A DNA stretch of 5,093 bases from DASRWT01 sp046728035. Its GTDB lineage: Bacteria; Methylomirabilota; Methylomirabilia; Rokubacteriales; CSP1-6. The stretch lies in contig JBKPDT010000283.1 in assembly GCA_046728035.1 (NCBI GenBank), forward strand, positions 1-5,093, written 5' to 3'. The translations under genes were made by a program, and so were the position numbers. The notes below the pieces were generated by a model. The model had not been told where the DNA came from. It saw only the letters and a list, made by a program, of their open reading frames with translations, and did not search any database. Below, piece after piece: positions 1 through 5,093 of the stretch; positions within the stretch are counted from its first letter, which is position 1; each line of letters begins with the position of its first letter.

Positions 1-619
1 GCCCCGCGCCGTCCACCCAGAGCAGCGCGGCGGCGCCGACCAGGGCGAAGTCGCCGTGACGGCGCGCCACCTCGGCGAAGCCCCAGCCCGCGTCGGGCCG
101 CGGCACCGAGAAGCGCGCCTCGGTGACCAGCTCGTCGGCGCGCAGCGTGGTGGTGAGGGGCGCGCGGTAGAGCGCGCCGGCGGGGATCACCCGCTCCCCG
201 GTTGCGTTCCGTGCCACCACCTCACCATCGAGGCAGAGGAGCAGCGCCGGCAGCTCGGAGGCGGGATCGCCGTGCGCCACGCTGCCCGCCACCGTGCCAC
301 GGTTGCGGATGGCGGCATGGCCGACATGACGCAGCGCCTCGGCCATGAGCGGCAGCCGGGTCGCCGCCCAGCCCTCGACCGTCCGCTGCCGCCGCACCGC
401 GCCGATCTGCACCCGGCCGTCGACCTCGCGGAGATAGTCGAGCTCCGCGGCTCCGTTGATGTCGACCAGCACCGCCGGCCGGGCCAGGCGGAGGTTGAGC
501 ATGGGCACCAGGCTCTGCCCGCCCGCCAGCACCTTGGCGTCATCGCCATGCCGGGCGAGCGCGGTCACCGCCTCCGCCGCGCTGGCCGCGGCCACGTAGT
601 CGAAGGGCGCGGGCTTCAT
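1..619 (-). CDS. FAD-binding middle subunit of a molybdenum hydroxylase (CoxM/XdhB-like), 3' end outside window
   Basis: This is the flavin subunit that passes electrons from the Mo/[2Fe-2S] centres to an acceptor in xanthine dehydrogenase family enzymes. The frame is open from the ATG at 619 to the left edge, giving 206 residues; family members have about 270-300, so the C-terminal part is missing. Visible marks are the first FAD motif AGGQSLVPML (residues 32-41), the second FAD-loop motif RNRGTVAGSVAHGDP (105-119), and GFAEVARRHGDFALVG (180-195), which begins the C-terminal flavoprotein domain. The second motif has TVAG where CoxM-type proteins often have TxGG; this looks like subfamily variation, not damage. 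The start is supported by the typical opening MKPAPFDYVAA, by an ATGA overlap with the stop of the large subunit gene, and by a purine-rich AAAGGGG just upstream. The family call is firm; the substrate is set by the partner subunit and is unknown. Confidence 0.93.
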   Translation of the reverse strand, partial: MKPAPFDYVAAASAAEAVTALARHGDDAKVLAGGQSLVPMLNLRLARPAVLVDINGAAELDYLREVDGRVQIGAVRRQRTVEGWAATRLPLMAEALRHVGHAAIRNRGTVAGSVAHGDPASELPALLLCLDGEVVARNATGERVIPAGALYRAPLTTTLRADELVTEARFSVPRPDAGWGFAEVARRHGDFALVGAAALLWVDGAG

Positions 620-2970
620 GCCGCCCCTTTCTCGCGCGAGGCGGCGATGAGTCCCAGGACGGCGTCGGGGCCCAGGGGAGCGCGCGTCACGCGCACGCCG
701 AAGGGCGCCAGCGCGTCCTCGACCGCGTTGGCGAGCGCGGCGGGCGGTGAGATGGCGCCCCCCTCGCCGATGCCCTTGATGCCGAGCGGGTTGCGCGGCG
801 ACGGGTACTCGAGATGGACGGTCTCGATGTCCGGGAGCTCCATGGCGGTGGGGACGAGGTAGTCCATGAAGGTCCCGGTGAGGAGCTGGCCCTGCTCGTC
901 GTAGACCATCTCCTCCAGGAGCCCGCCCCCGATGCCCTGCGCCACGCCGCCGTGGATCTGCCCCTCCACGATCATCGGGTTGATGAGCCGGCCGCAGTCG
1001 TGGGCGACGACGTAGCGGAGCAGGCGCACCGCGCCGGTGCCCGCGTCCACCTCCACGTGGGCGATATGGACCGCGCTCGTATAGGTCACCGTCGGCTGGT
1101 GATGGTACACGGTGGCCTCGAAGTCCGGCGTGACCGCGCCCGCACGGGCGAAGGTCGGCAGCGCGGACTGGATCACCCGCGCCAGCGGCACCGCCGAGCC
1201 CGGCGCGCCGCGCACCGAGGCCAGGCCGTCCCCGATCTCGATGTCCGAAGGCGCCGCCTCCAGCAGGGCGGCGGCGGCGGCGGCGAGCTTGTCGCGCACC
1301 TGACCCGCCGCGGCGAAGATGGAGCTGCCGGCATTCACCGCGCTGCGGCTGGCGAAGGTGCCGATGCCGAACGGGATGGCCGCGGTGTCGCCCCCGATCA
1401 CCGTCACCCAGTCGAGCGGGACGCCGAGCACGTCGGCGGCCACCTGGGCGAACGAGGTCTCGTGCCCCTGCCCCTGGCTGCACGCCCCGGTGGCGACGAC
1501 GGCCCGACCCGACGCGTCCATCCGAACACTGGCGCCCTCGTAGGGCCCGATGGCGGTGCCCTCCACGTAGCCCGAGATCCCGATGCCGCGATACGTCCCC
1601 TTCTCGCGCAGCGCCGTCTGCTCGCGGCGGAGCGTGTCGTACCCGACCGCCTCGAGGGCGGCCTCGAGATTGGCGCGGAAGTCGCCGCTGTCGTAGACGA
1701 GCCGGTTGCCGTCGCGGTACGGGATCGCCAGCTCGTACGGCATGTCGGCCTCGCCGAGATAGTTCCTCCGTCTGAGCTCCGCGGGGTCCATGCGGAGCTC
1801 GCGCGCGAGGCAGTCCACGATGCGGTCCATCGCGTACACCGTCTCCGGCCGGCCCGCGCCCCGGTACGGCGCGTTGGGGGTCTTGTTGGTCACCACGCCG
1901 AGGCACTCCACGTCCAGCGCGGGGACGCGATGCGGCCCGAGGAGGTGGGCGACGGTATTGTAGGGGAGCACGATGCCCCAGGAGTTGTACGCGCCGAGGT
2001 CCACCCAGATCCGGTCGCGGACCACCAACATTTTTCCTTCCCGCGTGGCCCCGATCTCGATGTCGTGCACCTGATGGCGGGCATGCGCGGCCGCCATCAT
2101 GTGCTCGCGACGGTCCTCGATCCACTTCACCGGCCGCCGGCAGGCGATGGCGGCGGCGGGGATGAGGAGGTCCTCGGGATAGCCGGTGGCCTTGGTGCCG
2201 AAGCCGCCGCCCACGTCGGGCGCGATCACGCGGATCTTGTGGGCAGGCAGGCCAAGGGCCCCGACCAGGCCGGCCTGGACGAAGTGCACGACCTGGGTCC
2301 CGTTCCATGTGGTGAGGCTCCCATCGCGGGCGTCCCACTGGGCGAGCACGCCGCGCGTCTCCATGGGCATCCCGACGTACCGCTGCACCAGAAACCGCTC
2401 GCGCGTCCGCACATCGGCCTCGCGGAACGCGGCGGCGACGTCGCCAAATCCCGTCTTGAAGCGGAGCGCGACGTTGTCGCCCCACTCCCCGTGGATCAGG
2501 GGGGCGCCGGGCTCGGCCCCCGACACCATGTCGGTGACGACGGGAAGCGGGTCCCAGTCCACCTCGATCGCCTCGGCGGCGTCCTCGGCGAGGGCGCGAC
2601 TGTCCGCGATGATCATGGCCACGATCTCGCCCACGTAGCGGACGACGTCGCGCGCCATCGCGAGCTGGCCGACCTGCTTCATCGTCACCTCGACCCGCGC
2701 GGCGAGCCCCGGCGGGATGGCGCCGAAGAGCGGCAGGGGCTTCATCCACCGCGCGAGGTCCGCGAAGGTCAGCACGCGGAAGACGCCGGGTCGCCGCGCC
2801 GCCCCCTCCGTCCGGAGCCCGGTGATCCGGGCGTGCGCGTGTGGGCTGCGCACGAAGGCGGCGTGAAGCAGCCCAGGCAGCTTGATGTCGTCCACGAAGC
2901 GTCCCTCGCCGCGAAGCAGTCGTGGGTCTTCCCGCCGGGGGACGGATGCGCCGAAGAGCTTGGCTCCCAT
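616..2970 (-). CDS. Molybdopterin-binding large subunit of a xanthine dehydrogenase/CO dehydrogenase family hydroxylase (form II CoxL-like)
   Basis: This 784-residue protein is the catalytic subunit that binds the Mo-pterin cytosine dinucleotide cofactor and hydroxylates or oxidises a small organic substrate, probably in the cytoplasm. It is full length for the CoxL-like family (about 770-800). The N-terminal aldehyde oxidase a/b-hammerhead domain occupies roughly residues 15-145, opening with REDPRLLRGEGRFVDDI. Cofactor-binding motifs follow: NGTQ (223-226), GGGFGTK (254-260), the active-site loop PYRGAGR (368-374), GQGHE (500-504), DCGRLINP (658-665) and KGIGEGG (732-738), with E736 as the likely catalytic glutamate. 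The loop lacks the cysteine of form I CO dehydrogenase (AYRCSFR), so a CO-oxidising role is unlikely. Gene context is an ABC importer just upstream and the flavin subunit just downstream, overlapping by ATGA. Related enzymes act on aldehydes, nicotinate, purines, quinolines and other N-heterocycles; the sequence does not choose among them. No frameshift or missing core motif was seen. Confidence 0.95.
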   Translation of the reverse strand: MGAKLFGASVPRREDPRLLRGEGRFVDDIKLPGLLHAAFVRSPHAHARITGLRTEGAARRPGVFRVLTFADLARWMKPLPLFGAIPPGLAARVEVTMKQVGQLAMARDVVRYVGEIVAMIIADSRALAEDAAEAIEVDWDPLPVVTDMVSGAEPGAPLIHGEWGDNVALRFKTGFGDVAAAFREADVRTRERFLVQRYVGMPMETRGVLAQWDARDGSLTTWNGTQVVHFVQAGLVGALGLPAHKIRVIAPDVGGGFGTKATGYPEDLLIPAAAIACRRPVKWIEDRREHMMAAAHARHQVHDIEIGATREGKMLVVRDRIWVDLGAYNSWGIVLPYNTVAHLLGPHRVPALDVECLGVVTNKTPNAPYRGAGRPETVYAMDRIVDCLARELRMDPAELRRRNYLGEADMPYELAIPYRDGNRLVYDSGDFRANLEAALEAVGYDTLRREQTALREKGTYRGIGISGYVEGTAIGPYEGASVRMDASGRAVVATGACSQGQGHETSFAQVAADVLGVPLDWVTVIGGDTAAIPFGIGTFASRSAVNAGSSIFAAAGQVRDKLAAAAAALLEAAPSDIEIGDGLASVRGAPGSAVPLARVIQSALPTFARAGAVTPDFEATVYHHQPTVTYTSAVHIAHVEVDAGTGAVRLLRYVVAHDCGRLINPMIVEGQIHGGVAQGIGGGLLEEMVYDEQGQLLTGTFMDYLVPTAMELPDIETVHLEYPSPRNPLGIKGIGEGGAISPPAALANAVEDALAPFGVRVTRAPLGPDAVLGLIAASREKGAA

Positions 2971-2978
2971 GGTCGCGG

Positions 2979-3669
<691 letters not shown>

Positions 3670-3683
<14 letters not shown>

Positions 3684-4449
3684 CGGCCGTCCCCAGATAG
3701 GCGCGGATGACCTCGGGATCGCGCTGCACCTCCGCGGGCGCGCCGTCGGCGATGAGGCGGCCGTGATTGAGGACGAGGACGCGGTCGGAGATGCCCATCA
3801 CCATCCGCATGTCGTGCTCCACGAGGAGCACGGAGACGCCGGACTCGCAGATCCGGCGCACCAGGGCGGCGGTGGCCACCTTTTCGGCGGGCGACATCCC
3901 CGACGCGGGCTCGTCGAGGAGCAGGAGCCGTGGCTTCGCCGCCAGCCCGAGGGCCAGCTCCACCAGCCGCTGCTCGCCATAGGAGAGATCACTGGCGATC
4001 TCGTCCCGTCGGGCGGCGAGCCCCACGAACTCCAGGACCTCCAGCGCCTCTGCGCGGAGCCGCCGCTCTTCCTCGGCGACGCGCCGGCGCCGGAGCAGCG
4101 CGGCGCCGATGCCCACCGCACCGCGCAGATGGAGACCAGTGAGGACATTGTCGAGGACGGACAGCGCCGGGAACACGCTGGTCTTCTGGAAGGTGCGGAC
4201 CAGGCCCAGGGCGGCGATGCGGCAGGGCCGCCAGCCGGTGATCGCCCGACCCTCGTAGGCCACGCCGCCCGCCGTGGGCGACTGGAAGCCCGTGATGACG
4301 TTGAACGCGGTGGTCTTGCCCGCGCCGTTGGGGCCGATGAGGCTGGTCACCCCGCCCGACCGCACCGCGAAGGACACCCCGGCCAGCGCGGCCACGCCAC
4401 CGAAGCGCATCGCGAGATCGCGGACCTCGAGATTCGCGGCCGTGCTCAT
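3670..4449 (-). CDS. livG: Branched-chain amino acid type ABC transporter ATP-binding protein LivG
   Basis: This is the second ATPase of the Liv-type importer, 259 residues, typical for LivG. In order it has Walker A GPNGAGKT (39-46), the Q-loop RTFQ (85-88), the LivG-type signature LSYGEQR (155-161), Walker B RLLLLDEP (174-181) and the switch histidine H212 in VEHDM. The ATG at 4449 is chosen because its product begins MSTAANLEVRDLAMRFGG, where LivG proteins normally begin, and because it forms an ATGA overlap with the livM stop. An in-frame ATG at 4545 would add 32 residues that are only the livM C-terminal coding region read in another frame. There is no strong ribosome binding site before the chosen start, so translation is probably coupled to livM. 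LivG is expected to dimerise with LivF at the LivH/LivM permease pair. The family call is very secure; the substrate is not known. Confidence 0.96.
3690..3694 (-). promoter_or_regulatory. Ribosome binding site of livF
   Basis: GGGGA lies 6 bases before the livF ATG, within the livG coding region. It supports the ATG at 3683 and gives livF its own initiation site even though it overlaps livG. Confidence 0.5.
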
Positions 4450-5093
4450 GAGCCCGTCCGGCGGGCGAGGAAGGTCGGCACGATCCCGCGCGGCATGAAG
4501 AAGAGGGTGGCGATGAGGAGCAGGCCGTAGAGCAGCATCTGCCATTGCCAGGAGGCGAGGGCGCGGAGGGCTTCGGGCAGCACGGTGAAGATCACCGCGC
4601 CCACCACCGGGCCCGCCAGCGTCCCCTTCCCGCCCGCGACCACCATGATGACCATGGTGACGGTATAGGTGAAGAGGAAGACCTCGGGACTGACGAAGCG
4701 GGTGTAGTGGGCGTAGAGCCCGCCCGCCGCGCCCGCCATCGCCGCGCTGATCGCCGCGGCAAGGACCAGGTAGAAGGTGCCGTCGATGCCCACCGACTCG
4801 GCGAGGGTCTCGTTCTCGCGCAGGGCGACGAGCGCGCGCCCGATCCGCGAGACGACGATGCGCCGGCAGAGCACGTAGGTCGCCACCACCGCGACGAGCA
4901 CGAGGTAGTAGAACGCGCCCTTGCTGCGGAGGGACAGCTCCGGCAGGCCGGGCAGGGCGACCGCGAGCGCGGGCACGCCGGGGATGCCGAGCGGGCCATT
5001 GGTGAGGTCCATCCAGTTCACGCTGACCAGCGAGACTACGCCGGCGAAGCTGATGGTGAGCAGGACGAAGTAGGCGCCGCGGAGCTTCAGGGC
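4446..5093 (-). CDS. livM: Branched-chain amino acid type ABC transporter permease LivM, 5' end outside window
   Basis: This is the C-terminal 215 residues of an inner-membrane permease; whole LivM proteins have about 300-350 residues, so the start lies beyond the right edge. The visible part opens ALKLRGAYFVLLTISFAG, a typical mid-protein LivM helix, followed by LTNGPLGIPGVP (visible residues 30-41). The cytoplasmic coupling loop that contacts the ATPases is GRALVALRENETLAESVGI (85-103). A second hallmark, GGKGTLAGPVVGA (154-166), precedes the last helices, and the protein ends with the common FMPRGIVPTF. Hydrophobic segments lie at about 8-24, 60-76, 107-128, 138-153, 160-173 and 186-200. 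A GTG at 5021 could look like a start, but it falls inside the conserved core and the frame stays open with LivM-like sequence up to the edge. The stop overlaps the livG start by ATGA. LivH and a periplasmic binding protein are expected further upstream and are not seen. Confidence 0.95.
   Translation of the reverse strand, partial: ALKLRGAYFVLLTISFAGVVSLVSVNWMDLTNGPLGIPGVPALAVALPGLPELSLRSKGAFYYLVLVAVVATYVLCRRIVVSRIGRALVALRENETLAESVGIDGTFYLVLAAAISAAMAGAAGGLYAHYTRFVSPEVFLFTYTVTMVIMVVAGGKGTLAGPVVGAVIFTVLPEALRALASWQWQMLLYGLLLIATLFFMPRGIVPTFLARRTGS

Noticed and set aside
187..549. Minus-strand open frame of 120 codons within the FAD subunit gene
   Set aside because: It lies in a different frame from the FAD-binding motifs, which are continuous from 619 to the left edge. 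The product is Arg/Ser/Trp-rich and motif-free.
1267..1284. Short GCC-type triplet repeat
   Set aside because: It encodes a run of six alanines (residues 563-568) in a helical part of the large subunit. This is ordinary for high-GC coding sequence.
2028..2039. Short T-rich patch that could suggest a promoter or terminator element
   Set aside because: It encodes part of GKMLVV within the large subunit frame, with no adjacent hairpin or paired -35/-10 boxes visible.
3763..4530. Plus-strand open frame of 255 codons opposite livG
   Set aside because: The cause is the same antisense open-frame effect. LivG carries all ABC ATPase motifs on the other strand.
4450..4545. N-terminal extension of LivG from an upstream ATG
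   Set aside because: The added 32 residues are livM coding sequence read out of frame and do not resemble a LivG N-terminus. The ATG at 4449 with its ATGA overlap fits much better.

Overview
The window is a compact, very GC-rich (by eye about 70%) stretch of bacterial chromosome. All genes lie on the minus strand, so they read from the right edge to the left edge. Five genes are packed almost without spacers. In order of transcription they are: the C-terminal two thirds of a branched-chain amino acid type ABC permease (livM, cut by the right edge), two ATPases of the same transporter (livG, livF), a large molybdopterin-binding subunit of a xanthine dehydrogenase / CO dehydrogenase family hydroxylase, and the N-terminal two thirds of its FAD-binding middle subunit (cut by the left edge).

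The junctions are livM/livG 4-bp ATGA overlap, livG/livF 14-bp overlap, livF/large subunit 8-bp gap, and large/FAD subunit 4-bp ATGA overlap. There is no room for an internal promoter or terminator in an intergenic space, so the window looks like the middle of one operon. The livH, substrate-binding protein and [2Fe-2S] subunit genes expected for these systems are not in view. They may lie beyond the edges.

The likely joint role is uptake of a small organic compound (an amino acid, or an aromatic or heterocyclic acid or amide, as HAAT-family importers do) followed by its hydroxylation or oxidation by a molybdenum enzyme. The large subunit has a PYRGAGR active-site loop with no cysteine, so it is not a form I aerobic CO dehydrogenase. 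The residues that bind purine in xanthine dehydrogenase also appear to be replaced, so the substrate is open.

The organism cannot be fixed from the sequence. High GC and liv-plus-Mo-hydroxylase operons are common in soil Proteobacteria, and also in lineages such as Rokubacteria, Chloroflexota and Actinomycetota. No RNA genes, insertion sequences, CRISPR arrays or phage genes were seen, and no non-coding stretch exceeds 8 bases.
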